Of a DNA stretch of 64,000 nucleotides, positions 36,953 through 47,025 are shown piece by piece. Source of the stretch: Motiliproteus sp. (GTDB taxonomy: Bacteria > Pseudomonadota > Gammaproteobacteria > Pseudomonadales > Balneatricaceae). The notes below the pieces were generated by a model, which worked only from the letters and a program-made list of their open reading frames with translations, was not told the origin of the DNA and ran no database searches. The stretch covers positions 1 to 64,000 of the forward strand of contig JAPHRD010000066.1 in the NCBI GenBank assembly GCA_026196225.1. The letters run 5' to 3'. Every line of letters begins with the position of its first letter. Positions within the stretch are counted from its first letter, which is position 1. The position numbers and the translations under genes were made by a program.

Positions 36953-37360
36953 TTAGCTGCAGCCCTTCTCTTTCAAATAGGCGGCCAGCTCACGGTCAAC
37001 CACATTGATATGGTTACGCAGCCAGTCGGTGAGGAAATTAAGGAATGAACGTGCAGCCTCAGGATCGTCGCCCATTAACTTCATATCAAAACCAAAGAGT
37101 TCATCTGTGGTATCGCTATGCTTATCACGATGTTCCGCAAGCCCCGGGTAGTCGAACTCTTTCATCAGCGCCTCTTCGTCTGAGAAGTGCTCGACCACAT
37201 AATCCATCAGCTGATTAAGGATGTGTAGAAATTCTTCCTTGGAATCCCCGCGCTCCAGCGCATCCCAGGTGTCGTTAATATAACCAATAAAACGGCCATG
37301 CTGCTCGTCGATCAAAGTGATACCGAGCCGCAGACTGTCATCGAAAACAAACTTGTCCAT
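36953..37360 (-). CDS. bacteriohemerythrin
   Basis: A 135-residue non-heme di-iron O2-binding protein. All seven canonical ligands are present: His21, His58, Glu62, His77, His81, His117 and Asp122. It is a single domain without a sensor fusion, so it is probably an oxygen carrier or buffer in the cytosol. It is separated from both neighbours and is probably its own transcript. Confidence 0.93.
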   Translation of the reverse strand: MDKFVFDDSLRLGITLIDEQHGRFIGYINDTWDALERGDSKEEFLHILNQLMDYVVEHFSDEEALMKEFDYPGLAEHRDKHSDTTDELFGFDMKLMGDDPEAARSFLNFLTDWLRNHINVVDRELAAYLKEKGCS

Positions 37361-37497
37361 GATTACCTTCCATATTGCACCGCAGGAACGCAGTATATGC
37401 TTATAACAAGTAAATCATAATTCGACTTTAAGGTGTGTCCCTTGACCCCGGATAGGTGACGCTGATCAAGGATTGATCATAGCCACCGTTCATCAAC

Positions 37498-38490
37498 TCA
37501 GGTGTTTCGATTAAGCTGTTTGCGTAAGGTCGGTGGCGTTCCACGGATAATCAGGGTGTCATTTTCGGCGTCATATACCACCTGTTCCCCTAACAGCATT
37601 TCAGAAAAACTAACGCTGATTCCTTTCATCGATCCGCTATAACGGACAAATTTCTGCAATCCTCGACGATCGGCAGGAATCTCCTCCTGCAGGGGGCTAT
37701 CGTGCTCTGCAACATAATTGAAGAACTTATCCGGATCGGTGGTATCCATCGCGCAAGATAAGTCTTGCAGCCCTACTCGTTCGCCAGACTCCAAGCGCTC
37801 ATTACAATATTCATAGGCCTTCTGCTTGACCTCGGAGACTTTGCCCTGATCCTCAAAGGACTGGGAACAGTAGTCACCAAACACCTTGACCAGAGCCTGG
37901 GTCTGCTCCTTGGCATCCACCTCTTCGCTACAACCAAGGAAACTACGGAAACATTCGTTGATTTCTTTACCACTGCGGGCTTTAACCAGGGAAATATACT
38001 GGCTGCCTTGACGCTGCCATTCATCCAGATCGATCTTGGCACCCAGCTGTACCTTGCCAAGATCCAGATGACGGGCATCACTCAGCTCAAGTTCTTCATC
38101 GATAAACACTGCAGGACTAGTGCTCAACAACAGAATCAATAACTGCTCCTGTTCCAGCACCCGTTGGCGGGCAAACAACAGGTAACCACTGATGCCATCG
38201 GCCTGCTGATCCAGTTGCTGCTTGAACTGATCCAGACATTGGCTACTAAACTGAACCAGATCGATTTCACCGCTTTGGTAGTTCTTGAGCAACCCTTGGA
38301 AAGGGACATTCTGTTCGGGGTCAAAACCACCGTAGATCTTGCCAGAACGATTATTGTAGGCGGCAACCACCTTAGTGATCAGAGACTCCAATGGGGAGTT
38401 AAGCGTCAGTAGTGACCGTCGCTGGGAGACATGAGTCTGCTCCCCTTCGGGTCGATCGATAAAGTGAACGATTGCTTCGGTAATCGCCAT
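37498..38490 (-). CDS. yejK: nucleoid-associated protein YejK (NdpA)
   Basis: A 330-residue 37-kDa nucleoid-associated protein family member. The N-terminus AITEAIVHFIDRPEG and the C-terminal GSMKGISVSFSEMLLGEQVVYD segment are family features. Homologues bind DNA and topoisomerase IV in E. coli. Length is standard. Confidence 0.93.
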   Translation of the reverse strand: MAITEAIVHFIDRPEGEQTHVSQRRSLLTLNSPLESLITKVVAAYNNRSGKIYGGFDPEQNVPFQGLLKNYQSGEIDLVQFSSQCLDQFKQQLDQQADGISGYLLFARQRVLEQEQLLILLLSTSPAVFIDEELELSDARHLDLGKVQLGAKIDLDEWQRQGSQYISLVKARSGKEINECFRSFLGCSEEVDAKEQTQALVKVFGDYCSQSFEDQGKVSEVKQKAYEYCNERLESGERVGLQDLSCAMDTTDPDKFFNYVAEHDSPLQEEIPADRRGLQKFVRYSGSMKGISVSFSEMLLGEQVVYDAENDTLIIRGTPPTLRKQLNRNT

Positions 38491-38594
38491 AGTGTCCGCT
38501 TTCCATTAAGGCTTGAAAGAGGCGCTATTATGACAGAAACGCTGCGGCCTTCGGTAGACCACAGCGCTGGACAAATCGGCTAAATCGAAAAATC

Positions 38595-39334
38595 TTAGAA
38601 CTGGTATTTGACACCCAAAGAAACTCTTGCCTCGTGATCATCCTCGACCATAGAGCTATCGGAGATCTCATCATCGAGCCAGGTATAGCGGAAATTGGCA
38701 ACCGCTTGCCACTGGGGTGCGATTTCGTAGTAGGCATCTACTTTGAAGTAGGGATTGACGCTGGAATCGCTGTCATAGGCGGCAACGCTGCCACCGGTAC
38801 GCGCCGATTCAGCGGCGCTGACGCCATAGTAGTAGTCGTTATAGCTGTTGCTCTGCCAATCCAAACCCACAGCAGGAACAATGCCTGATTTTGCCGTATT
38901 GCTACTCAGCGGGAAGGCGTAATTTACGTTAACACGCTCCCCTTCGTGGGCATCGGATACGTCGACGAGTGCAGTAATACTGAAGTTTTCCAGGCGATAT
39001 CTTCACCCATCTCAAAAGCCATGTCACGATCATCCAACAATGACAGTTCAGCGCTTTCGTCGGCATCAAACTCCATAAAATTGAGGTTACCGATAAGTTC
39101 GATCTGCCCGGTGCCATCGTAAACCCGATAACCTAACTCGGTAGCACGGATATGAAAATCACCATTGCGGTAGTTGATCAAAGGCACCGCCCGGGGGTCG
39201 TTGTCGTAGCCTAGATAGGCGCTGTCGTTATAGGTAGCCCCCAACCCCAAGCTAAATTGGGACTGGTTATCTTCGGCTAAGGCGGGGACTGCCAGGCTTG
39301 CAGAGATCAGCGTTAAGGCGGTGGCTTTGTGCAT
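38595..39334 (-). pseudogene. MipA/OmpV family outer-membrane protein, single frameshift
   Basis: The N-terminal part (signal peptide 1-20, then YNDSAYLGYDNDPRAVPLINY) ends out of frame near 38985. The rest of the barrel, through to KYQF at the stop, continues in another frame. Adding one A to the AAAA run in the GGAAAAC stretch joins the halves as WKNFSITALVDVSDAHEG and gives 246 residues, a normal MipA length. The start at 39334 follows AGGAG. It is either a recent pseudogene or a one-base sequence error. MipA-like proteins are outer-membrane barrels, often adjacent to regulators. Confidence 0.85.
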
Positions 39335-39471
39335 ATTGGTGCTCCTGTCAAAAGTTGATGGGAGCACTTTAAGGAGTTGCGGCTTAGTCGACCAATGAAC
39401 TCAACTTATGGCCACTATGCCGCAGAGTTATTGAACTGTTTCGAGCCCAGCCCGAAACCTTCTCGAATCCG

Positions 39472-40427
39472 TCACTGAATCTCAGAGACCCGCTTTCTCA
39501 TCGCTTCGATCTCTTCTCCAGAGATCTCCACAATCAATTCCCGCAACCACTTGGAGGCGGGATCATTGTGGTTGCGTTCATCCCAAAACAGATGGGCAAA
39601 GAAAGTATCCAGATCGTAGCCCGTCACTTCCAGTGGCACTACTTCATCGAGTCCCAAAAGATTCCACCAAGAGTGCTTAAAGCCGAACAGCAGATTGTCG
39701 CTGACCAGCAGCGCGGCTTTGATGGTGGCAAAGTGTGAGGCTTCCAGATTGACAACCCGACTCTTACCCATGGATTTAAGATGGATGTCCAAGGGGCCTC
39801 GATCATTGATGCCTTTAAACCAGGGTTTGATATGACCGTACTCGGTCATCTCCTGCATACTAATCTCGCCCTGGTCTGCCAAGGGATGCTGCTTTCGAAC
39901 AAAGACACAAATTTTGTCCCCAGACAATTTACGTCCATGGACTCCTGCGGGCATGTTGTCGCTGACAACGCCGCAGACAAAATCCACTGTACCTTTGGAA
40001 AGGCTGAGAATGCTCTCAGCATTGTAATGAACCAATCGCAGACGCACTCCGTTGGCCTCTTCACTGTTTGTTCCATCAATCTTGGAACAAACAGTGCCGA
40101 CAAAGGATCTGCTGCGGCTATGGTAAAGGTGCGTTCCAACCGTGATGGGTCGAAATCCGCTGGGGTTAACACCTGAATCAGTTGATCCAGGGCTTTGGTG
40201 ATGGGCTGTTGTAGCTCCAGACTCTTGGGCGTGGGTTCCAGCCCTTTTGGCGTACGAACGAACAGCTGATCGTTAAATAAATCTCGCAGTCGCTGCAGTG
40301 TCTTACTCATGGCGGGCTGGGTAACGTGTAACCGTTCCGCTGCCCGCGAGACATTCCGTTCCTCCATCAGAGCATTGAAAGCCACCAACAGGTTCAGATC
40401 GATTCGGTTCAACTGATCGGGATTCAA
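39472..40427 (-). pseudogene. LysR-type regulator, single frameshift
   Basis: The N-terminal winged helix (NLLVAFNALMEERNVSRAAERLHVTQPAMSKTL) and part of the effector domain read in one frame to about 40055. The remaining effector domain reads in another. Adding one A after GTGAA would give TVKEANGVRLRLV and an intact 318-residue protein. The start is TTG 40427 after AAGGAG. It stands 137 bases upstream of the similarly broken MipA gene on the same strand and may have regulated it. Confidence 0.85.
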
Positions 40428-40519
40428 CAGGCTCTCCTTGATTGGCTCATTGCAGGTTCACACTAGAAGACCGGCAACTATCTCTTTTGTTCAGGAATAC
40501 CTGATCAATAGTAGACCAA

Positions 40520-41026
40520 TCAGGGAATTAGAGGAATCTGCTGCGCCATGCTGATACTCAGCAAGGCATCCATTCGTCGCTCCAACTGATAGAAACGCGC
40601 CAGCTGTCTTGGAGTAATCACATCCAGGTATCTGTGGGTAAATAGATTGCGCAGAGCAAGACGATCCTGCTGGATCTGCTGTTGCTGCTTTATTAGAGTC
40701 AGCGCCATCTCATCATCAACGCTATCGTTGTTGTGCGCTTCGGCATAATCGTTGATTAACTGCCAGACTCGGTCATCCAACTGGTCCATCGAAACCATGT
40801 AGTCGCCGTACGTTTGCCAGAAGGATTGCCATTGAGTTTGCTGCAATGGCAGATTGTTCTCGATGATCCGTAAGCGTTTTAAACGCAACTTGGCACGTGT
40901 CGCTTCAATCTGACTGCCGTTGCTATCGCTAACAATATGCTGTGCATAGCTCAATTCAGGGGCTTGCCCAGCCGCTAGTAACGGACCGCTGATGAATAGT
41001 GCAATCACTAAAATAGCTGCTTTCAT
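40520..41026 (-). CDS. periplasmic Spy/CpxP-like helical protein
   Basis: A 168-residue protein with signal peptide (1-18, cleavage after LLA) and an all-helical, Gln-rich mature part. The segment TPRQLARFYQLERRMDALL resembles the LTxxQ-type motif of Spy/CpxP chaperones. It is divergent from the RND pump operon, which fits an envelope-stress locus. Assignment is tentative. The 248-base gap upstream carries a TAACCA...TGGTTA dyad at 41087-41106. Confidence 0.6.
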   Translation of the reverse strand: MKAAILVIALFISGPLLAAGQAPELSYAQHIVSDSNGSQIEATRAKLRLKRLRIIENNLPLQQTQWQSFWQTYGDYMVSMDQLDDRVWQLINDYAEAHNNDSVDDEMALTLIKQQQQIQQDRLALRNLFTHRYLDVITPRQLARFYQLERRMDALLSISMAQQIPLIP

Positions 41027-41274
41027 GGTGTCTCACCTCGTCTCCTGTTGCTGTTGTACCTTATTACAAAACAAAGACGATGGGGTTAACCAATGCCTAA
41101 TGGTTATATGAGCTATTACTTTGATTTTTATGCTTATTATCCACCCAGAGTTAGAGTGGTGAAAAGGATCGGTGATGACTGATATTTGTCAGATGCTCAC
41201 CAATTGATGATCTATTATTAAGAACTAATGCTTTTAAACAATGTTCCTTGCTGCCCTATCCACATGGAGTGACT

Positions 41275-42381
41275 ATGCACGCGACAGCATCTTTCAAGTC
41301 TAATCTCCCCGCCACAATATTTATTGGCCTATTGATGACCACACTGCTCAGCGGTTGCGAGGAGGAACAGGTCAGCAAACCGGAAGTCATACGACCGGTC
41401 AAAACCACTCTGGTGGAGGAGCCGTTGCAGATTAAGAGCCGAACCTTTCCCGGTAAAGTCGAAGCAAGTGAGAAGGTAGAGTTGGCTTTTCAGGTGGCTG
41501 GGGCCCTGACCAAGCTGCCGGTTAAAACCGGTCAACAAGTTAAAAAAGGCACTCTGTTGGCACAACTGGATACTCGCGACTATCGTAGCGATTTGAAATC
41601 AGCGGAAGCGAAGTACAAGCGCGCGAAGGCCGACTTCGGTCGCGCTGCAGAGATTTTCAAGCGTAAATTAATCTCCGCTGCTGATGTTGACCGTTTACGG
41701 GCAGAACGGGACGTCGCCGCCGCTAATGTAGAAAAGGCTCGTAAAGCCTTTAAAGACACCACCTTAAAAGCCCCCTTCGACGGTGTTGTAGCATCACTCT
41801 ATGTCGATAATTTCCAGGATGTAGAGGCCAAGCAAGAGATACTGAGCCTGCAGGATAACAGCTCGCTGGATATTACCATTCAAGTACCAGAGAAACTGAT
41901 CGTACAAGGCAGATCTCGCGACCGTACGGACGAATTTAAGATAGTCGCCCAGGTTGAGACTATCCCGGATAAATATTTTCCGATGACCATTAAGGAGTTT
42001 TCCACTCAAGCAGACCAAGACACTCAAACCTTCAAGTACGTAATGACCATGCCCTCCCCCGAGAAAATCAATGTATTACCGGGAATGAGCGTTAATGTAA
42101 TTGTCACCCCTCCCGCCGACATGGTTGTTGAAAACACCATGATCCAGGTGCCGGCCACTGCAGTCTTTGCCGATCCTAATGGCAGCGATCAGCAGTTTGC
42201 CTGGATCTACAGCGATGGTGCAGTTCAGAAGCAAGCTATCTCTATCGGCAGTCTGCGCGGCGAGCAAGTAGAAATTAAGGAAGGCTTAAGCCCAGGCCAG
42301 CGCATCGTTACCGCTGGCGTTCACTACCTGCAACCCGGACAGAAAGTTCGCTTGTTCGAGGGCAAGGTGGGAGCGAACTGA
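41275..42381 (+). CDS. RND efflux periplasmic adaptor lipoprotein
   Basis: Membrane-fusion protein of 368 residues. The lipobox LLSGC is near residues 22-26. Then come a barrel-sandwich half (VEASEKVELAFQVAGALTKLPVKTGQQVKKG), a helical hairpin rich in Ala/Lys/Arg (~95-150), the second lipoyl half (TTLKAPFDGVVA) and beta-barrel domains. It links the inner-membrane pump to an outer-membrane channel. ATG 41275 follows GGAG; TTG 41248 is unlikely. Its stop overlaps the pump ATG by one base. Confidence 0.93.
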   Translation: MHATASFKSNLPATIFIGLLMTTLLSGCEEEQVSKPEVIRPVKTTLVEEPLQIKSRTFPGKVEASEKVELAFQVAGALTKLPVKTGQQVKKGTLLAQLDTRDYRSDLKSAEAKYKRAKADFGRAAEIFKRKLISAADVDRLRAERDVAAANVEKARKAFKDTTLKAPFDGVVASLYVDNFQDVEAKQEILSLQDNSSLDITIQVPEKLIVQGRSRDRTDEFKIVAQVETIPDKYFPMTIKEFSTQADQDTQTFKYVMTMPSPEKINVLPGMSVNVIVTPPADMVVENTMIQVPATAVFADPNGSDQQFAWIYSDGAVQKQAISIGSLRGEQVEIKEGLSPGQRIVTAGVHYLQPGQKVRLFEGKVGAN

Positions 42382-45300
42382 TGAACATCGCTGAAATTTC
42401 CATACGCAACAGCACCATCACTTGGGTCTGTACTTTTTTGCTGCTATTTGGCGGCCTGTTTTCATACCAGTCACTGTCACGCCTTGAGGATCCGGAATTT
42501 ACCATCAAGGAAGCTCTGGTCATTACCCAATATCCTGGCGCCACCCCCATCGAAGTGGAACAGGAAGTCACCGACATGCTGGAAACCGCGATCCAGCGTA
42601 TGTCTCAGATAAAAGAGATCCGTTCTTACAACAAAGAGGGGCTCTCCATTATCACCGTGGAGATGGAGGAAAAGTACGATAGAGAGACTCTACCCAGTGT
42701 TTGGGAACAGCTGCGTCGTAAGGTCCGCGATGCCCAAACCAGCTTCCCCCCCGGAGCAGGCCCTTCTTTAGTCAACGATGACTTTGGCGATGTGTTCGGC
42801 ATTCTGTTCTCGATTACCGGTGACGGATACAGCTATCAGGAGATCAAAGACCACGCCGACTTTGTAAAACGCGAACTGCTGCTGGTAGATGACGTAGCCA
42901 AAATCACCTTCTGGGGCGACCAGCAGGAAGCGATCTATGTGGAGTTTTCCCGCAGCAAGATGGCCCAGCTGGGTATCAGCCAGGAACAGGTCTACGGTCT
43001 GTTATCGCAACAAAACCTGGTTTCTCCCGCAGGCAAGGTCAAGGTGGGCCGCGACTACATTCGCATCCAACCGGAAGAAGGTATCAATGCAGTCGAAGAT
43101 ATCGCCAATTTGCTGATTCCGAACCGCAGCAACAGTTTGCTAAGGCTAAGCGATATCGCCGAAGTTAAACGGGAATATATCACCCCGGCCACGGAATTGA
43201 TGCGCTTTAACGGTGAGACCGCGATCACTATGGGGATCTCCACCAAATCCGGCGGTAACGTGGTAAACATGGGTGAGGCGGTGCTTGAACGGCTGCATCA
43301 ATTAGAGACGCTAACCCCGGTTGGTCTGGAAACCAATATTACCGTGATGCAGTCCGATGCCGTGACCCGCGCCATCGATAATTTTGTGGTGAGCCTTCTA
43401 CAGGCAATCGCCATCGTTATCGTCGTGCTACTGCTATTTATGGGTGTCCGCAGTGGCTTGTTGATCGGCGCTATCTTGCTGATCACCGTTATCGCCACCT
43501 TTATTCTGATGAAAAACGAAGGGGTCGCACTGGAACGAATATCCCTGGGCGCACTGGTTATCGCCCTTGGGATGTTGGTAGACAACGCCATCGTGGTCAC
43601 CGAAGGTATTCTGATCCGGTTGCAGTCCGGTGAAGATCGCCTCCAGGCGGCCAAGAAAGTCGTCGCGCAAACCATATGGCCACTACTAGGCGCCACGGTT
43701 ATTGCAATCATGGCGTTCGGCGCCATCGGCTTTTCTCAAGACAGCACCGGTGAATTCTGTCGCTCACTGTTTCAGGTTCTGCTCTACTCCCTGGGTCTGA
43801 GCTGGATTATCGCTGTAACCATAACGCCTTTATTCTGTGTTGTGTTCCTGAAAGTAAAGCAGCAACCCGAAGGTGAAGAGCCAGCCGATCCCTACGGCGG
43901 TGCCTTTTTCACCGCCTACCGAGGTTTCCTAACCTACTGTCTGAAACTACGCTGGCTAACCTTAGCGCTAATGGTCGCCATGTTGGTAGCCGCGATCTGG
44001 GGCTTTACTAAGATAGAACAAAGCTTCTTCCCAAAATCCACAAATCCGCAATTTATGATCCATTATTGGCTCCCTCAGGGTAGCGACATCCGAGAAACCA
44101 GCGCCGATGTATCGATGATCGAAGAAAAGCTGCTGAAGGATGATCGCATCGACGCCGTCTCCAGCTTTATAGGCGGTGGAGCTCCTCGATTTGTGCTTAC
44201 CTATGCCCCGGAGAAAACCAATACTTCTTACGCTTTCCTGCTGATCAATGTGAAGGATTACCTGCAGGTAGACGCTCTGATGGGGGAGTACAGCGACTAC
44301 CTGGCCCAGGAATTCCCAGACGCCGAACCGAAACTGGAGAAATTCAAACTGGGTCCCGGTGGCGGATCTGCGCTGGAAGTACGCTATTCCGGTCCCGATC
44401 CAGACGTGCTGCGACAGCTAGCCGAGCAGGCGAAGATGGTGATGTACCGTGATGGCGGCTCTGTTTCAATCCGTGATGATTGGCGACAGCGGGTGAAACT
44501 GGTTCGTCCGGTGCTGGCAAAAACCCAAGCGCAACTGGCAGGAATTACCCACTCTAATCTCAATGATGCCCTAAACACTAACTTCACTGGATCTCGGGTG
44601 GGTGTTTATCGGGAGGGCGATGAACTGATACCGATCATATCTCGAGCGCCTGCCAACGAACGCATGGATATCAGCGAAATCGAAAATATCCAGATCTGGA
44701 GCGATGCTGCCGGTCGTACCATACCGATTGATCAGGTTGTTGCCGGCTACCCTACAGGCTGGGAAGATTCCATTATCCATCGTCGAGATCGTAAGCGCAC
44801 CATCACCGTAGGCGCAGAGCCACAGGTGGGCAATGCCAGCGTAGTGCTGAAACGTATCAAAGCCGATATCGAAGCGATTCCCCTACCGATCGGGTACGAG
44901 ATGGCTTGGGGTGGCGAATTTGAAAACTCCAGCGATGCACAGAAAGGCTTAGCCGGCTATATGCCACTGACCTTCGGAATCATGGTTCTGGTCAGCATCG
45001 TGCTATTCAATTCCCTGAAAATCCCACTGATCATCTGGTTAACGGTACCGCTGGCGCTAATTGGTATCTCTGCCGGTCTGCTCTTGGTGAAGGAGCCGTT
45101 CGGCTTTATGCCGCTACTGGGAGCCCTGAGTTTGGCGGGCATGCTGATCAAAAATGCCATCGTATTGCTAGACCAGATCAACCTGGAACTAGCCGAAGGT
45201 AAAGATCCACTGTCCGCCGTATTGGATTCAGCAGTATCACGCTCCCGCCCGGTGGCCATGGCTGCCGGCACCACCGTATTGGGGATGATTCCACTGCTGG

Positions 45301-45437
45301 CAGACGACTTCTTCGTTGGGATGGCAGTTACGATTATGGGAGGGCTGACATTCGCCAGCATCCTCACCTTGATCGTAGTCCCAGTTCTCTATGCTGTATT
45401 TTTCAATGTGCAGGTAACTGCACCCGCCGAACAATGA
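42381..45437 (+). CDS. RND efflux pump permease
   Basis: A 1018-residue inner-membrane RND transporter with twelve predicted helices and two large periplasmic loops, driven by proton flux. The relay region in helix 4 reads GMLVDNAIVVTEG, with one Asp followed by Asn, unlike AcrB, which has Asp-Asp. That marks it as a different subgroup from the classic HAE1 drug pumps. Translationally coupled to the adaptor. No outer-membrane channel gene is present. Substrates unknown. Confidence 0.94.
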   Translation: MNIAEISIRNSTITWVCTFLLLFGGLFSYQSLSRLEDPEFTIKEALVITQYPGATPIEVEQEVTDMLETAIQRMSQIKEIRSYNKEGLSIITVEMEEKYDRETLPSVWEQLRRKVRDAQTSFPPGAGPSLVNDDFGDVFGILFSITGDGYSYQEIKDHADFVKRELLLVDDVAKITFWGDQQEAIYVEFSRSKMAQLGISQEQVYGLLSQQNLVSPAGKVKVGRDYIRIQPEEGINAVEDIANLLIPNRSNSLLRLSDIAEVKREYITPATELMRFNGETAITMGISTKSGGNVVNMGEAVLERLHQLETLTPVGLETNITVMQSDAVTRAIDNFVVSLLQAIAIVIVVLLLFMGVRSGLLIGAILLITVIATFILMKNEGVALERISLGALVIALGMLVDNAIVVTEGILIRLQSGEDRLQAAKKVVAQTIWPLLGATVIAIMAFGAIGFSQDSTGEFCRSLFQVLLYSLGLSWIIAVTITPLFCVVFLKVKQQPEGEEPADPYGGAFFTAYRGFLTYCLKLRWLTLALMVAMLVAAIWGFTKIEQSFFPKSTNPQFMIHYWLPQGSDIRETSADVSMIEEKLLKDDRIDAVSSFIGGGAPRFVLTYAPEKTNTSYAFLLINVKDYLQVDALMGEYSDYLAQEFPDAEPKLEKFKLGPGGGSALEVRYSGPDPDVLRQLAEQAKMVMYRDGGSVSIRDDWRQRVKLVRPVLAKTQAQLAGITHSNLNDALNTNFTGSRVGVYREGDELIPIISRAPANERMDISEIENIQIWSDAAGRTIPIDQVVAGYPTGWEDSIIHRRDRKRTITVGAEPQVGNASVVLKRIKADIEAIPLPIGYEMAWGGEFENSSDAQKGLAGYMPLTFGIMVLVSIVLFNSLKIPLIIWLTVPLALIGISAGLLLVKEPFGFMPLLGALSLAGMLIKNAIVLLDQINLELAEGKDPLSAVLDSAVSRSRPVAMAAGTTVLGMIPLLADDFFVGMAVTIMGGLTFASILTLIVVPVLYAVFFNVQVTAPAEQ

Positions 45438-45445
45438 GGTGATCA

Positions 45446-46129
45446 ATGAAACCCATAAAAACCCTGACAGCTGTACTTCTCTCTGGACTAATAGCGGCCG
45501 GATGCCAATCCAACCCCACTACTGAAAAGTCCGGCTTTATGAGTAGTTATGATGGTTTTAAAGTACGTGAATGGAGCGATGGCGCCCTGGTGTATATGAA
45601 GCCAGGTAGCGATCTCAAGGCACTGGCTAAGTATAAAAAGCTAATGATTGTTCCTCCTGAAGTCTGGTACGGAAAACAGGCAAGCTATAAAGGCATCAAC
45701 CCCAATGAGCTGAAATACGTAACCGATGGTTTGGTATCAAAGCTCAAAGCCACTTTTGAACCAGAGTATCCAATAGTGGATAAGCCCGGAAAAGACGTGC
45801 TGCTGATCCGGTCTGCTATTACCGGTGTAGAGCGTAAATATCCAGACCGCAGCGCACTGGGTTACATCCCGATCGCCCTGCTGGTCGAAGCCGGCAAGAA
45901 TGCAGCCTCTGGTGCTCAGGGCGAAGAGATCATCGTTTACAAAGCCTCTCTGGAAGCAGAAGTCTTTGATTCGGTAACCGGTGAACTGGTTGCAGCGGTC
46001 ATTGATACCCGTGAGTCCGATAAACAATCGGTGCCTGAAGGCCAGAAGAACATCAAGATGGTGGACAATGTGCTGGACTACTGGGTCGCACGCTTTAAGC
46101 GCAATTGGGATAGAGCCCACAGTCAATAG
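45446..46129 (+). CDS. DUF3313-family lipoprotein
   Basis: A 227-residue lipoprotein with lipobox AAGC (Cys20) and the DUF3313 fold (KKLMIVPPEVWY, VLLIRSAITGVERKYP). GAGGTG lies before the ATG. It follows the RND pump by 8 bases, so it is the third gene of the efflux operon. DUF3313 lipoproteins have no established role; the context suggests an accessory to the pump or a cell-envelope factor. Confidence 0.85.
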   Translation: MKPIKTLTAVLLSGLIAAGCQSNPTTEKSGFMSSYDGFKVREWSDGALVYMKPGSDLKALAKYKKLMIVPPEVWYGKQASYKGINPNELKYVTDGLVSKLKATFEPEYPIVDKPGKDVLLIRSAITGVERKYPDRSALGYIPIALLVEAGKNAASGAQGEEIIVYKASLEAEVFDSVTGELVAAVIDTRESDKQSVPEGQKNIKMVDNVLDYWVARFKRNWDRAHSQ

Positions 46130-46182
46130 ACACGCTAGATAGAGACCGCTGAAGCAACCTAAATCAGATACTGCATTAACAT

Positions 46183-46209
46183 AAAAAGCCAGCTTAAAGC
46201 TGGCTTTTT
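46183..46209. terminator. bidirectional intrinsic terminator
   Basis: A nine-bp perfect inverted repeat AGCCAGCTT (46187-46195) / AAGCTGGCT (46197-46205) flanked by A5 on the left and T5 on the right. It can end both the plus-strand RND operon and the minus-strand acyltransferase gene. Confidence 0.9.
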
Positions 46210-46233
46210 ATGTCTGTGTGCGCAGGAACAACG

Positions 46234-47025
46234 TTATGCTACATGCAGATAACTAACAGTTCCACGCTCGGCCGGCTTTTCAACTAGATTCGCCAGGCCA
46301 GTTTGATCAACTCGATCTTCATAGTGGTAGGAGTTCAAACGTTCAGCATAGCTGTTGGTGTAACCTACCGAGAGCAGATGTTCGAGCCCCTGAAATCCAC
46401 TTTCAATTTTCAAAGAAACGTCGTTTAAAATCTCGTTGTCGTATCCCGCATTTTGGAAAAAGCGGCGGTACAGGCGGCAGCGATTTAATCCCGAAATACT
46501 GAACACATAACTGTAACCTTTATCGATGGCTACATTGATCATCGCATCCGTGAGACGACGCATAACATCCATCGACCGATACTCCGGCAACAGTGCCAGT
46601 CTCGTAAACTGGCAGTATCCCTTGCCTGACTTAGCTATCTGGGGAAACTGCTTCAACACCAAAAATCCGTTGCATTCCATGGGAAGCAGATACGGATTAT
46701 TTGCAGTGGACCCCGTCAACCGAACACCACCAACACAACGATCGCCATCACGGACGATCAGAATATCTCCTGTCAGATCGTAACTGTCTTCGCCACCATC
46801 AAAAGAACGCACACCTAATTCACGACGAAAACACTCTTGTCGGATCTCATAATACTGCTGCAGTAGCGCCGGATCTGTAGTTAACTCAAAGCAAACTTCC
46901 ACGATATCACCTAAATAAATTTGTTTGCTGTAATCCAACCAACTAAAAAATCTACATCCATGTCTGACATGCTCGATACTATTTCCAAAATTCACCAAGA
47001 GTGAGGAAATAAAACTCTTCGCCAC
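46234..47025 (-). CDS. GNAT-fold N-acyltransferase (FeeM/autoinducer-synthase-like)
   Basis: A 263-residue protein. The core (~residues 45-200) has the layout of LuxI/FeeM-type acyltransferases: YEIRQECFRRELGVR near 60-72, an acidic DGGEDSYDLTGDILIVRDG strand pair, then TRLALLPEYRSMDVMRRLTDAM. Related enzymes make N-acyl amino acids or act in exosortase systems; I cannot tell which applies. The start is GTG 47025 with no strong ribosome site. A hairpin (47028-47043) sits directly before it and may limit translation. No LuxR-type receptor gene is adjacent. Confidence 0.7.
   Translation of the reverse strand: MAKSFISSLLVNFGNSIEHVRHGCRFFSWLDYSKQIYLGDIVEVCFELTTDPALLQQYYEIRQECFRRELGVRSFDGGEDSYDLTGDILIVRDGDRCVGGVRLTGSTANNPYLLPMECNGFLVLKQFPQIAKSGKGYCQFTRLALLPEYRSMDVMRRLTDAMINVAIDKGYSYVFSISGLNRCRLYRRFFQNAGYDNEILNDVSLKIESGFQGLEHLLSVGYTNSYAERLNSYHYEDRVDQTGLANLVEKPAERGTVSYLHVA

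Noticed and set aside
38595-40427. Programmed frameshifting in the MipA-like and LysR genes
   Set aside because: No slippery heptamer with a downstream structure is visible and neither family uses recoding; a lost base is simpler.
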